DNA of 64,000 nt from Pseudomonadales bacterium. Its GTDB lineage: Bacteria > Pseudomonadota > Gammaproteobacteria > Pseudomonadales > DT-91. A program made the translations under genes and the position numbers. The notes beneath the pieces are model-generated. The model searched no databases. It saw nothing but the letters and a program-made list of their open reading frames with translations, and was not told where the DNA came from. This document shows, piece after piece, positions 8,058 to 17,916 of the stretch (position 1 is the stretch's first letter; the number at the start of each line of letters is the position of its first letter). Location of the stretch: positions 1 to 64,000 of the forward strand of contig JABSRQ010000009.1 of NCBI GenBank assembly GCA_013215055.1, written 5' to 3'.

Positions 8058-11000
8058 TTACCACGCACCTATCCATGGCGTCATATCCTCACCCAATACA
8101 ATCCCCCAGCGCACATTATTTGCCTCAGGGCAAGCTGCCCCTTCGTTAATTTGGGAAAACACATCAGTTTGGCTTCCATAATTTAAACAAGCCTGATCTT
8201 TATCAAATTTATGGACGTTGTTCGCAGGGTATGAAAAACTAAACTCAAACTTATTCATTATAAACCAAGGATTTTCAAACTCATCCCCACTTGCACCTGA
8301 AAGGATAGTCTGCCCCAGCCACCAGATAGGATCTAGACGATCCTCTGAATCAGTTGTCCAACAACCCCCGGGCAACTCTCCATTCTGCCCCTCAATAAAG
8401 GCGTTATTCGCATTTGTTAAACGTATTGAGCCAGGATGGCTAGTCCCAGTATGCTGATCCGGGGTACAGCCTGAGCCGTCCAAAGTAACATAACCATAAG
8501 CCGCCAATCGATTGCCTTTGCGTGCTTCATCTGTGTAAAACATAAAGCCATTATTTCCATCAAGGCCATTCACCGACTTAAGATAAAAATGTTGATTGGC
8601 ATTTGTCGGGTCACAATTAGCCGTCGCTGTCACCGCATTCGATATCCAACCTGTCCCACCATAAGTATTCACAAGACACTGAGGATTGCCATCCACCACT
8701 GTTTTCAGGTTTCTTATCATGACAAAGGAGTGACGTACGTTACAGGCATCACCAATGTCCAGCGGGAGCTTGTCATTTTCCTGATTCGGGTTATAAACAC
8801 TAGGGCAGTTATCAACCGGCTGCGGTAAGTTATCGGCATAAATACCATCAAAGTCTCTATCGTCCTCACACATTTCGCCAATACCGTCGCCATCATAATC
8901 GTATTGACTTTGATTCGAATAAAGCAAGGTAATCCAATCTGGACTGCCTGTCACATCGGCATCACCCACCCTCAATTTATTCCAGTTTGTAATATCGTCA
9001 GCCGTTGGCTGAGCTGTACCATGGTAACTAGCAAGCATTGCATTAATCTCAGCTTTAATTTGATCTTCAGCAGTAGGCACCCAAACGCCATCAGCATCAA
9101 CCAAGTTACCCTTGCCTATATTGTCTACAGCTTTGCTCAACTCAAAACGGCTGACCGAACAATTATCTCGAGAATCGGATTCACCATCAGGCTGATCGCC
9201 ATCAAGATCAAAGCTTGGCAAGCCCACCAATGTAGGGAAATTGGCATCAATCACCGACATCTGGAAGAATAAATTACTGCCATCGCGGCCTATAGTGCCT
9301 ACATTTTGTGTGCCTACATCAAAGCTAAGTTTTTTACAAACAAGGTCGGTTAAGCCTGTTGGATCCGCACCTAAGGTAACGATAGTCTCTCCATTCGGCC
9401 CAGTACGTAAATCCTTGACCACTAGCGTATCTTTTCCGGTAACAGGATCAACAACATATTCTATACAAGCATTCTCGAAACTTTCATCAATGGTGTATAG
9501 GTTTGTGGTTGAACGATACTTAAACTCGGCACCGCCACCTTCTTTATTCAGTGCTGCACCAGCTATTTCATTCAAATCTAACACCAGGAACTTATCTGAC
9601 AAGAAGTCACCACCCGCACCAAGAACCATATCAATGGCGATTTGCACAATGGATGGAGGGATTTGGATATTGGTATAGTTTTGCATGCTATTAATATTTA
9701 ATGACGGTGGGCCGCCCGATGCCATCGTAAAGCTGCCGTCTTTTTCATCAATGGTGACACCTAAGTCAAAATCTACCTTCATCGATAATACTTTTTTCCA
9801 TGTAGGAACACCGTCTTCATCCACTAATTTATCATAATAAGCAGTAGCTGATTCATATCTAACTTGGGCCAACCCTGCACCGCCAGAACCGACCACTTCA
9901 GAGAAATCTAACCTGGGCGGCATATCCGGCCATAAACGTATACGAGTGTCACCGACAGACGCCAAGGTTCTAGTGTACAAGTTACGCTTAGTCATGCCAT
10001 CTACAACATCTACAACCGCCTCTTCTAAATAGGGTTTTCCGGGATTTGGCAAGCTTGCAGGATCTCCTGGTGTTAGTGGATCAGCACCAAAATAGGTCGT
10101 GCCATTATGAATCGTTATATGGGTAGAGCCAGTACCATAAGCCGCCGCTAATGCCTGGTTAATCAGATTACTACTGATCGCCACACTTAAATTCGAATTA
10201 GACGCATTTTCCGTACCATTGATCACTTCGGCGGGGTTAATAGGATCATCTTTAAAGATGGGGCCTAGCGCCTGTGTCACAAAAGGATCAGCAGACGTTA
10301 CACTCACTACTGACTCCAAACCTACAACCATATCAAACCCACCCGAATAGGCTATGGCCGTGCCTAATTCGGCAACATTCATGATCATTTCGAACTCAGT
10401 ACCGTCTTGAAGGCCCGCTACTGCACCACCAATGGCAATTTTTTGTAAATTCGCTGCAATAATCGGGTTGGCCATCGCAGGAATCATACCGCCGATTAAC
10501 CCCATCATCGGATCCATAAGCCCATCCAGCATCGAGCCATCTATGGGTATCTCTATCACACCAAACCAAGTATCCATCTTAATGATGATCTCTGTAAGCC
10601 TTACCCCGCTCATGCCAATATTAGTATTATCAGGGTCTAGGGCTACATCCACCTTTTTACCTTTGGCAGACACAATCGCATTAGCATCTACCGAGACTGC
10701 ACCGATATACATGCCCATATCAATGAGTATATTGCCGCCAAACGGCGATTTCATTACCATCGCCGCACCCGTCGCCAGATGAGTGATTTCCATATTCACA
10801 TTCAAGGTATTGTTATCCAAAATGGTAAAACCATTTAACAGCATGGTGCCGTGTAGATTTTCAAGCGTTATACCACCAATTTCTGTATATTTCTTACCCC
10901 CCAAACTTACCTCTTTACTTCCGTTCAACATAATCGTCTCACGAAGAAAGGCATCCATCTTCATCGTCAGACCTAGAAGCACTATAGGCAGATACATGGG

Positions 11001-12476
11001 GCCACCACCGGCTCTTGAGCCATCTTGTATCGTCATTGGTGAAATGGTGGAACCATCGGATAATACTGGGTTATCAGCACAAACGTAAAAGGGATCTGTA
11101 ATAGCATTATCAAAACCATCAGCATCCTTCACAAAACCATCCATCACCTTCGGATCTGCGCTGCTATCCGCTAAATCTTGTGCATCAAAATCGAGTTGGG
11201 TGATATTTTGCCCAGGATAAACTCCACTCACACCACCACAAACACGGTCAGTATCCCAATACAGGCAATTTTCAGGATTAAGAGAGACTGCATTTTTTTC
11301 TAAAATCTCAGCGGCACCAGCATCCGGCACAGAGGTATCAATACCCACTATTACACCACCATTAAGACCTGTAGGATCTGCTGGGTCTGGAGCCCAATAC
11401 TCATCATCATTACGCGCCCAAGGGTCTGAATTATTCCCAACCTTCAAGCATTTAGCATGTATAGGCGCCAACTTCATCGCATCTGCCAGACCTGCCGCAA
11501 TCAGCGGGCGCATAGATTCAATCACCGTGCCACCGATGGCAACTCTTACAGCATTATCAACCCCTAAAATACCGGCATGTTCGCTATCGGCAAGGTATTC
11601 ACGGCTTGAGATATATTCATGCGCATCGGTAGAACTGATTCGATATAACAAAGAGATTTTTTTGGTGGATTCAGTGCCAAGCAAACCATCCGGCAAGCCT
11701 GTCTTATCGGTACCGGTATAATATTGGTTATTGCTTGCTTTCACATAAGGGGTTCTGTAATCACCATCGTTATCAAACCAAATCTCTTCTTCAATCAGGC
11801 CTTTTATAGCAATTGGGCCACTGGTAAAACTGCGATTGGGCAGAACCGGAATAACATGTGTGCTATGAAGTTCACGATTAATTTGGCCGTTAGTTTGGTA
11901 ACCTGTAATAAGATACAAATCCACAGTAACCTCAGTGCCTACCTCAGAAGGATCACGTAAAAAACCTTTAATGGTAACCGTGTCGGGCTCTAGAATATCT
12001 GCCGTACCCGAGGCAGTGCCACGTTCGTTATAACCCTGAACCACACGATCGGCATATGTCATCACGCCACTGGTAATAATAATTTCTGGGCCAGCGCTAT
12101 CTAATATGAAGGTATTGCTAGGGCCAAAGCCCCAAGGATCAATAGAAAACTTATTGGAACCTTGACGGAAGAAGTGCTTGATTCTCGCCACTTCAATGGA
12201 TGCATCTATTTTGGTATAGACAACATACTCGGAAATGTCATGACCGTTTAACGTCACTAACACATCATTGGAGGGTGCCGAATCAAATTTGAAAATGAAT
12301 TTCTCATTCAAGGCGGTAGTACCATCAAGCGGTGCGGGTGCCGCTTCGTTGTACATACCCACATAGGAACCACCGCTAGGTGGATAACTGATCGAGAATG
12401 TAGATTCAATACACCCCGACATTAATAGGCCAAAGGCTATTAATGAAAAAACTCTAGATATTGCTTGGAAACTCAT
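8058..12476 (-). CDS. Very large outer-membrane-type lipoprotein with type-3 calcium repeats
   Basis: I place the start at ATG 12476, with AAGGG 8 bases upstream, rather than the GTG at 12485 that abuts that site; this gives 1472 residues. The signal peptide ends in a lipobox (LLMSGC, Cys22; S and G at +2 before it do not block lipidation). The N-terminal 500 residues look like Ig-like beta domains. Residues about 640-770 contain a hydrophobic Gly/Met/Ala-rich stretch and then an SSNLINQALAAAYGTG motif that resembles the BPI/TULIP lipid-binding family; this is a weak resemblance. Thrombospondin type-3 repeats lie near 1089-1110 and 1190-1245 (DYDGDGIGEMC, DNCPSVYNPNQ). The last 225 residues have paired cysteines and many Trp and Gly residues, possibly a lectin-like fold. 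Function is unknown. Confidence 0.75.
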   Translation of the reverse strand: MSFQAISRVFSLIAFGLLMSGCIESTFSISYPPSGGSYVGMYNEAAPAPLDGTTALNEKFIFKFDSAPSNDVLVTLNGHDISEYVVYTKIDASIEVARIKHFFRQGSNKFSIDPWGFGPSNTFILDSAGPEIIITSGVMTYADRVVQGYNERGTASGTADILEPDTVTIKGFLRDPSEVGTEVTVDLYLITGYQTNGQINRELHSTHVIPVLPNRSFTSGPIAIKGLIEEEIWFDNDGDYRTPYVKASNNQYYTGTDKTGLPDGLLGTESTKKISLLYRISSTDAHEYISSREYLADSEHAGILGVDNAVRVAIGGTVIESMRPLIAAGLADAMKLAPIHAKCLKVGNNSDPWARNDDEYWAPDPADPTGLNGGVIVGIDTSVPDAGAAEILEKNAVSLNPENCLYWDTDRVCGGVSGVYPGQNITQLDFDAQDLADSSADPKVMDGFVKDADGFDNAITDPFYVCADNPVLSDGSTISPMTIQDGSRAGGGPMYLPIVLLGLTMKMDAFLRETIMLNGSKEVSLGGKKYTEIGGITLENLHGTMLLNGFTILDNNTLNVNMEITHLATGAAMVMKSPFGGNILIDMGMYIGAVSVDANAIVSAKGKKVDVALDPDNTNIGMSGVRLTEIIIKMDTWFGVIEIPIDGSMLDGLMDPMMGLIGGMIPAMANPIIAANLQKIAIGGAVAGLQDGTEFEMIMNVAELGTAIAYSGGFDMVVGLESVVSVTSADPFVTQALGPIFKDDPINPAEVINGTENASNSNLSVAISSNLINQALAAAYGTGSTHITIHNGTTYFGADPLTPGDPASLPNPGKPYLEEAVVDVVDGMTKRNLYTRTLASVGDTRIRLWPDMPPRLDFSEVVGSGGAGLAQVRYESATAYYDKLVDEDGVPTWKKVLSMKVDFDLGVTIDEKDGSFTMASGGPPSLNINSMQNYTNIQIPPSIVQIAIDMVLGAGGDFLSDKFLVLDLNEIAGAALNKEGGGAEFKYRSTTNLYTIDESFENACIEYVVDPVTGKDTLVVKDLRTGPNGETIVTLGADPTGLTDLVCKKLSFDVGTQNVGTIGRDGSNLFFQMSVIDANFPTLVGLPSFDLDGDQPDGESDSRDNCSVSRFELSKAVDNIGKGNLVDADGVWVPTAEDQIKAEINAMLASYHGTAQPTADDITNWNKLRVGDADVTGSPDWITLLYSNQSQYDYDGDGIGEMCEDDRDFDGIYADNLPQPVDNCPSVYNPNQENDKLPLDIGDACNVRHSFVMIRNLKTVVDGNPQCLVNTYGGTGWISNAVTATANCDPTNANQHFYLKSVNGLDGNNGFMFYTDEARKGNRLAAYGYVTLDGSGCTPDQHTGTSHPGSIRLTNANNAFIEGQNGELPGGCWTTDSEDRLDPIWWLGQTILSGASGDEFENPWFIMNKFEFSFSYPANNVHKFDKDQACLNYGSQTDVFSQINEGAACPEANNVRWGIVLGEDMTPWIGAW

Positions 12477-13232
12477 CCTGGGCACCCTTATTTATTATTT
12501 CTTTCTGACTGCTTATTTACGCTACAGCCGTGGGAACTTTTTATAACTACTTCGCATTATGAACCAGCTCAAGCATATTACAAAGTAATATATTGTTATA
12601 AATAGACCATAAATTGTTCAGTTTTGTTATTTATGTATCCCTATACCATAACTAAACAGTATAAATACTAAGCAAAACAAGCAGTTCAAAAAACAATCAG
12701 AACTGAAAATTAATGATTCAAATTGTGAAGTTGATAGGGAAATTTTTTTCTATTCATCTGTAGATCACTAGAAAAAATCTACTGGCAGGCTTTATTGGGA
12801 ATTATTATTATTTTACACCTCTACCTCCGCCGCCCCCGATGAACAGTATCGAATAGCTGGCTAGAGGCAGATTTACCCATATCAATGGTATAAAATGTTA
12901 TTTTTCTTATATATTCCCGCTGATGACCACTGCAACCTTTTGACAAAAAAGTGCTTTGACTTGCCACACTTCCCTGCACGGAATTGTACAAAAAACGCAC
13001 CTCAAAGAGGCCGACATCACCATTAATGTAAGCAGCATTAAAGATAGGCCCTACAACGCCACGCCTTTCTTCCGTAATGAACGGGTATTGCTATGCCAAA
13101 AGATCACACTAGAATCAAAACCCCGCCCCCACAAAAAACCTATTTCCAAGAACGACAATTCACCCTAAAACTGCGCCCTAGCAACCAAAGAGGTAGGCTG
13201 AAAGATTTACTAAACGCTTAGCTTGGAACAGC
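12477..13232. other. 750-base region without a confident gene
   Basis: AT-rich near 12500-12800, where the promoter of the large lipoprotein gene must lie. The plus-strand frame 12956-13168 has no signal or family. A short frame at 13093-13221 is listed separately. There is no clear hairpin terminator for the haloperoxidase gene's neighbours and no repeat or insertion sequence that I can see. Confidence 0.5.
13093..13221 (+). CDS. Possible 42-residue basic peptide or gene remnant
   Basis: An ATG at 13093 opens a 42-codon frame ending at TAG 13219-13221. The C-terminal half (QERQFTLKLRPSNQRGR, then LKDLLNA) looks protein-like and is basic. The ribosome-binding site is weak (ACGGG). It converges on the haloperoxidase gene stop at 13233. 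It may be the tail of a decayed gene rather than an active peptide. Confidence 0.2.
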   Translation: MPKDHTRIKTPPPQKTYFQERQFTLKLRPSNQRGRLKDLLNA

Positions 13233-16200
13233 TTAAAAAGCTGTGCCATCGTAATAAGTTTGGGCCTTATACCAAGCGCTCAATCCAGCTTGCGAGCCCA
13301 TTATGCGGCCCTTAAGATCATCCACATCGACATGAATACCACCAGAAAGACGGGACAGACCTGCTTCATCAGCGGCATCATAATAGGTAGCCCATTGCAG
13401 CTGTATTGTTTCGCTGGGGCCTACTTCAAACTCTAGGTAGTTATTTATATTCGCGGTGAAGCGACCTAGACCACCGGGGAAGAATTCATCACCAGTGAAG
13501 TTAGTCATAATCTCCGCTGCAGCGCGACTAAAAGTACTGTGGCCAGAGGTGTAACCAGCAAAGGGAGGGGTAACAAAGGTTTCACGCTGATAAGGTACCC
13601 ACTCTACTGCTCGAATCCAGCCTACACCTGTGTAGGAATTGTGCGAATCTTCCGGATTTCCTTGCCAGGCTTTAATTGCCACCTCACCTTCAAAGCCAGC
13701 TAAGTGAAAATGTTTGCCTAAAAACATGGTGGTTGAGCTGCTAATCAGCTCGACTAAGCCATCTTCCAGTAACAAGCCATCGACATGGTAGCTGGCTTTG
13801 CCGGGATCGGAGCTTTGCCCCATGCTGGCCATGTAGCGAATGGCGGTAATAGGCCTGACATAATCGTATTTGGCTTTGGCATCCCAAGCGGATACAGCAG
13901 CATCATGTAGCGACCCATTTAAAACAAAATACAGTTTAACATCCCACTCTAAATCGCTAAGTATGTTGCCAATGCCTTGGTAGCGTTTTTGGGTGGCGCT
14001 ATGGTCGGATACGTAATTGGCCAGTGTATTCCAATGCCCAGGTGGTGTTTCTGAATCGGGACCGTCAGCCCAGAATTCTGCTAAAATGCGATGGTAATCA
14101 CCGCGCTTTCGAATTTGATCGTCATAGGTGAAGCCTGTTTTAGGGTTGGTAGTTCGCCCTATGCCATCATTACTACCCAATGTGTTATTGCCCTTGGATA
14201 ACGGTGAAATATCAATGGACTCGCCATCATCCGGATCCATATAGCTGCTAAAACGAATCACCCTTAATATTGCATCTTTGAATTCCTGATCACCTACGCC
14301 ACCTAACATGGGGGGGATGCCTGGGTCGTTATAAACGTCCATGGCCGTGGCACGTGTTAATGCAAACGGGGTGACATTACCCCAGTGTGAACCTAAGAAT
14401 ACTTGAGTTTTGTCCGGTAGTGGAATGCCATTTTGGGCAATAATGTATTCCAGAGAAAGTGGCTGCCAGCGATTCTTATTCATCAACCCCGCATCACCAA
14501 TACCGGGTAATTTAACAATCATTGGGCTGTTAACAGGGCTATAGCTACTGGTATCGGCATAAAGGCCCTGCTCATTAGCGCCATCGGTTAAGCCAAATTG
14601 AATAACTGCCTCGGCAATACGATTGCCCAATGCAGCGGGCGCATCACCAACAGTGGAGGTAATGGTTTCATCATAGCCCAGCATAACAAGCCGCTCTGTA
14701 AAGGATTTAAGGGCAGATCCGGCACCGGGTGAAGAAGCAAATCGATGCATTAAAATTCTAAAGGCAGCATAGCTAATCGCCTCGGCTCTAGCTAATTCGA
14801 TGTCGGCGGCAGTGAGTTTTTCTATAATAAAAAAACCATCAGCTATGGCATCGTAGGCGGCCCATGCATCCCACATCGCAGCAGATACATGTAATAAATT
14901 ACGTGAATGTACCGTGGGTGCAGGGTAGTCGGTACGAATCGCATCTAATAATTCTTCATTCCAGTAACGCGCTACTGAAAAGGTTTTTCCAGTATTGGCG
15001 GTTAAAGGATCTAAGTGGAAATAGTGCACCTCATCAAAATCTAATAAGCCATCACCATCACTATCGGCTTCCAAGGGGTTCGTACCGGGGTCTTGTGCAG
15101 AAACATAAGTGCCAGAATTGCTCTCAAGACTATCAATAAAACCATCACCATCGGTATCGGCATTAAATGGGTCGGAGCCGGTATCTGCAAGTGATAAAAA
15201 GATGCCGGTGCCGGTCTCTACCGCATCAGGCCAGCCATCGTTATCATCATCCTCATCGCAGGCATCGCCTTGTGCATCGCCATCATTATTGGCTTGATCA
15301 ACATTGTGAATAAGGTGACAATTATCTTCAGAGTCTACAATGCCGTCACCATCTAAATCCGGGGCTATATTAGGCTCGGTAATAGTAATATATTGATTTA
15401 CCGCAATATTATTAATCACTTGTACAATGCCGCTAGGCCATTTCACTTCTATAGCGCTGACCTGGCCATTAACAGCATGTTCACCTAAGCCGAAGTGTAA
15501 GGTTTTTTCATTTTGGCCTAAAAAGTTACCGCTGGCTAAAACTTCCATAAACTGGCTTTGGCTATCAGCTTCACCATAAGTGAGAGTGACTTTGGCACCA
15601 ATGCCATCTCGGTTAGAGACCGTGCCTTTAACATCGACCTTAATCCAATCGTTATTATTGATACTGTCATTGCGGTAAAGAATTGCTTGGGCGTTATTGT
15701 TAACCACGAAGATGTCTAAATCACCATCGCGGTCGTAATCCAGCGTGATTAGTCCTTTGCCTTGCTGTATATCGGTTAGGCCTAAGGAATGTGAGCTTTC
15801 AGTAAATAGACCGTTATCATTAATCCAAAAACGCATGGGGTCAGCGTTATAGCTTAAATGGATGTTGTGTGGCCAGTAGCCAAAGAGAATGTCTATTCCT
15901 GCGGTCTGAACCAGATCTTGATCGCCATCATTATCAAAATCTAAAAAGGCTGTACCCCAGCCCCAGCCTCCGGCATCAACACCAGAGGATAGGGCTGTCT
16001 GATCAAAGGTAAGATTGCCATTATTGATAAAAAATTTATTGCCAGTTTCACCTGCTAAATTACCAGCAAAGATGATACCAGTAATAAACCAATCCAGTTT
16101 TCCGTTATTGTTTATATCAGCAAGCGCGGAGCCCATGCCATTAATGAATTCATTGAGGCCAGCACTGGGTGTTTGATTGAAAAATGAACCGTCTTGCTGG

Positions 16201-17039
16201 TTGATAAAAAGGCTTGTATCACCAAAGTCAGCGGCGATGGCTAAATCGGGCCACATATCGTTGTTCATATCGGCAAAACTGGTGGTAAAGGCTCTTAAGT
16301 CGCTAATCGGCACAGCTACACTTTCGGTGACGTCAACAAATGTGCCGGGTGATGATTTGCCAATATTTTTAAGCAAAACGGAGCCGGTGAGTACAGTGTA
16401 AGCCCAGTCATCCACCATTATATCAAGCCAGCCGTCCCTATCGTAATCGCCAAAGCCAACACTTTGGCCGTGGCGAACTTGGGCGCTGGCATTACGGGCA
16501 ACCGCCTCTTCTTTAAAGCTGCCATTACCTTGATTGATATAGAGATAGCCGCGCTTTTTTAATACTGGGGATGATGTTGTGACATACAGGTCTAAATCGC
16601 CGTCATTATCAATGTCCGCCCAGCCCGCGCCATTGGAATGCAGGCCTCGAGATATTCCCGATGTTAAAGTGACATCTTCAAAGCTGCCATCTCCCTTATT
16701 ACGGTACAGAATATCATTACCATCGTAGCGGGTTACATAAATATCCACCCAGCCATCACCGTCAAAGTCTCCAGCAGCTGCACCACCGGTAAAGTAGGCT
16801 TCACCAAAACCCAAGTTCGCCCCCGGTTGGCTTTGAAAATAGTCAATGCCAGATGCTGTAGTGACGTCAGTGAAGATGCTAACGGGTTTAATGGTTTCGG
16901 GGGTATTCGGGGTATTCCGGGAAGGGAGGTTGATATCTTTACAGCTGCTAAGTCCAGACAAAAGAGCGACAAACAGGGCTGTTGAAAAAATATTCAAGCC
17001 ATAGCGGGTTTTAGCTTTTGTAAGTGGTGGTGTAAGCAT
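13233..17039 (-). CDS. Lipoprotein fusing FG-GAP/VCBS repeats, ASPIC/UnbV, type-3 repeats and vanadium haloperoxidase
   Basis: A 1268-residue protein with a lipobox at SGLSSC (Cys33). Residues about 50-465 are FG-GAP/VCBS beta-propeller repeats (DFDGDGWVDIYV, DIDNDGDLDLYV). Residues 470-556 match the ASPIC/UnbV domain (NRDGIGAKVTL). Residues 558-670 hold type-3 calcium repeats (DLDGDGIVDSEDNC). Residues 683-1268 are a vanadium-dependent haloperoxidase of the PAP2 superfamily, starting YWNEELLDAIR. All vanadate ligands are present with the spacing of the chloroperoxidase: K-x6-R in KAKYDYVRP (near 1053), SGH (near 1162), and R-x5-H in RLSGGIH (near 1228). Such enzymes oxidise halides with peroxide; the substrate here is unknown. 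AAAGGA lies 10 bases before the ATG, and a CRP-like site lies 190 bases upstream. Confidence 0.9.
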   Translation of the reverse strand: MLTPPLTKAKTRYGLNIFSTALFVALLSGLSSCKDINLPSRNTPNTPETIKPVSIFTDVTTASGIDYFQSQPGANLGFGEAYFTGGAAAGDFDGDGWVDIYVTRYDGNDILYRNKGDGSFEDVTLTSGISRGLHSNGAGWADIDNDGDLDLYVTTSSPVLKKRGYLYINQGNGSFKEEAVARNASAQVRHGQSVGFGDYDRDGWLDIMVDDWAYTVLTGSVLLKNIGKSSPGTFVDVTESVAVPISDLRAFTTSFADMNNDMWPDLAIAADFGDTSLFINQQDGSFFNQTPSAGLNEFINGMGSALADINNNGKLDWFITGIIFAGNLAGETGNKFFINNGNLTFDQTALSSGVDAGGWGWGTAFLDFDNDGDQDLVQTAGIDILFGYWPHNIHLSYNADPMRFWINDNGLFTESSHSLGLTDIQQGKGLITLDYDRDGDLDIFVVNNNAQAILYRNDSINNNDWIKVDVKGTVSNRDGIGAKVTLTYGEADSQSQFMEVLASGNFLGQNEKTLHFGLGEHAVNGQVSAIEVKWPSGIVQVINNIAVNQYITITEPNIAPDLDGDGIVDSEDNCHLIHNVDQANNDGDAQGDACDEDDDNDGWPDAVETGTGIFLSLADTGSDPFNADTDGDGFIDSLESNSGTYVSAQDPGTNPLEADSDGDGLLDFDEVHYFHLDPLTANTGKTFSVARYWNEELLDAIRTDYPAPTVHSRNLLHVSAAMWDAWAAYDAIADGFFIIEKLTAADIELARAEAISYAAFRILMHRFASSPGAGSALKSFTERLVMLGYDETITSTVGDAPAALGNRIAEAVIQFGLTDGANEQGLYADTSSYSPVNSPMIVKLPGIGDAGLMNKNRWQPLSLEYIIAQNGIPLPDKTQVFLGSHWGNVTPFALTRATAMDVYNDPGIPPMLGGVGDQEFKDAILRVIRFSSYMDPDDGESIDISPLSKGNNTLGSNDGIGRTTNPKTGFTYDDQIRKRGDYHRILAEFWADGPDSETPPGHWNTLANYVSDHSATQKRYQGIGNILSDLEWDVKLYFVLNGSLHDAAVSAWDAKAKYDYVRPITAIRYMASMGQSSDPGKASYHVDGLLLEDGLVELISSSTTMFLGKHFHLAGFEGEVAIKAWQGNPEDSHNSYTGVGWIRAVEWVPYQRETFVTPPFAGYTSGHSTFSRAAAEIMTNFTGDEFFPGGLGRFTANINNYLEFEVGPSETIQLQWATYYDAADEAGLSRLSGGIHVDVDDLKGRIMGSQAGLSAWYKAQTYYDGTAF

Positions 17040-17226
17040 TTAAAGCCATCCTTTAACGAACAAGTTCCTTTTGAAGCCGCCTATATCAACATTGAGAAAT
17101 GTATTCATGTTGAATTGTGTATGAGGCCACATTTTATTATTAGTATTGTTTGCATGTTATCAGTAAAGACAGGAGATTAAAAAGTAGTCAATTCACGTGC
17201 CAGAAATGTAATTTTCTTAAAAATAG

Positions 17227-17242
17227 AGTGAATCAGCTCACA
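17227..17242. promoter_or_regulatory. CRP/Vfr-like binding site
   Basis: AGTGA-N6-TCACA followed by TT matches 9 of the 10 core bases of the CRP consensus. It lies about 190 bases upstream of the haloperoxidase lipoprotein ATG. Control by a cAMP-responsive regulator is inference. Confidence 0.45.
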
Positions 17243-17361
17243 TTACAATGACAATTTATTCACAGCTTGTTTTTTAACTGACGTAAAGTGGCGTAAATGT
17301 ATTTTTTAGGGCGGCAATTACCCTCGTGATGGGCTGAGTATAAATTCACTGCAATGACCGA

Positions 17362-17378
17362 CGCCATTTTAAATGGCG
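17362..17378. repeat. Perfect inverted repeat (CGCCATT / AATGGCG)
   Basis: A 7-bp stem with a 3-base loop, 32 bases after the stop of the SnoaL-like gene. It has no T-run on the minus strand, so it could be an imperfect terminator, an RNA-stabilising hairpin or an operator. Confidence 0.4.
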
Positions 17379-17409
17379 CTTAAGCATTTTATGTGCAAGC
17401 TCATCAATA

Positions 17410-17916
17410 TTAGTCGGTTTTTAAAAACTCAAAGAATTCATGTGTTGGATCTTTATCAAATACATCACCCACATCTGTACCCTGCACTACCGGCGAATTC
17501 ATATCGCAGCTACTGGGTTTGATCTGATTCCAATCCATGACAATTTTACGGTGTTTGAAATACCATTGGCCATTCTCTTTGATGTATTTATCCAAATAAC
17601 GGCCACCAATAATAATCTCGGTATTATCGGGGGTTAGATGGTAGGCATTGCAGTAAACCTCGCCTTCGGCCTGATTGCCCTGCACTGTAACCAAGTGATT
17701 TGTTACGGTATGGGAAGTGACCTTCATGCCGGATAACACCTCTGGCAACCATACTACAAACTCCTTGCCAGTGCCTTTAAACATTCCACCATGATCATCA
17801 ATGGAATCTTCATGGTAAAGCGCGGCCAAACTTGCAAAATCACGCCTGTCTACCGCACGGCAATATTTAAAGACCAGGTCATAAATTGCTAGTTTATCGG
17901 CAACGTTATTAGTCAA
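17410..17916 (-). CDS. NTF2/SnoaL-like protein
   Basis: A 168-residue protein of the NTF2-like superfamily. The N-terminus (KLAIYDLVFKYCRAVDRRDF, then ALYHEDSIDDHGGMF) matches SnoaL_4-type members found as ring-hydroxylating dioxygenase small subunits, ketosteroid isomerase-like enzymes and dehydratases. HTVTNHLV is the usual central motif. The start is TTG 17916, supported by AGGAG 7 bases upstream within the last codons of the membrane protein gene, so the two overlap by 8 bases and are coupled. The substrate is unknown. Its position beside the lipopeptide locus suggests a possible tailoring role, but it is transcribed away from it. Confidence 0.75.
   Translation of the reverse strand: MTNNVADKLAIYDLVFKYCRAVDRRDFASLAALYHEDSIDDHGGMFKGTGKEFVVWLPEVLSGMKVTSHTVTNHLVTVQGNQAEGEVYCNAYHLTPDNTEIIIGGRYLDKYIKENGQWYFKHRKIVMDWNQIKPSSCDMNSPVVQGTDVGDVFDKDPTHEFFEFLKTD

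Larger units (their letters stand above)
17040..17409. other. Intergenic region with CRP-like site and inverted repeat
   Basis: 370 bases without a gene, between the SnoaL-like gene end and the haloperoxidase gene start on the same strand. It holds a strong CRP-like palindrome (17227-17242) and a perfect 7-bp inverted repeat (17362-17378). The rest is AT-rich. Confidence 0.5.

Noticed and set aside
12956-13168. 70-residue plus-strand frame
   Set aside because: No ribosome-binding site, signal or recognisable family; composition looks random.
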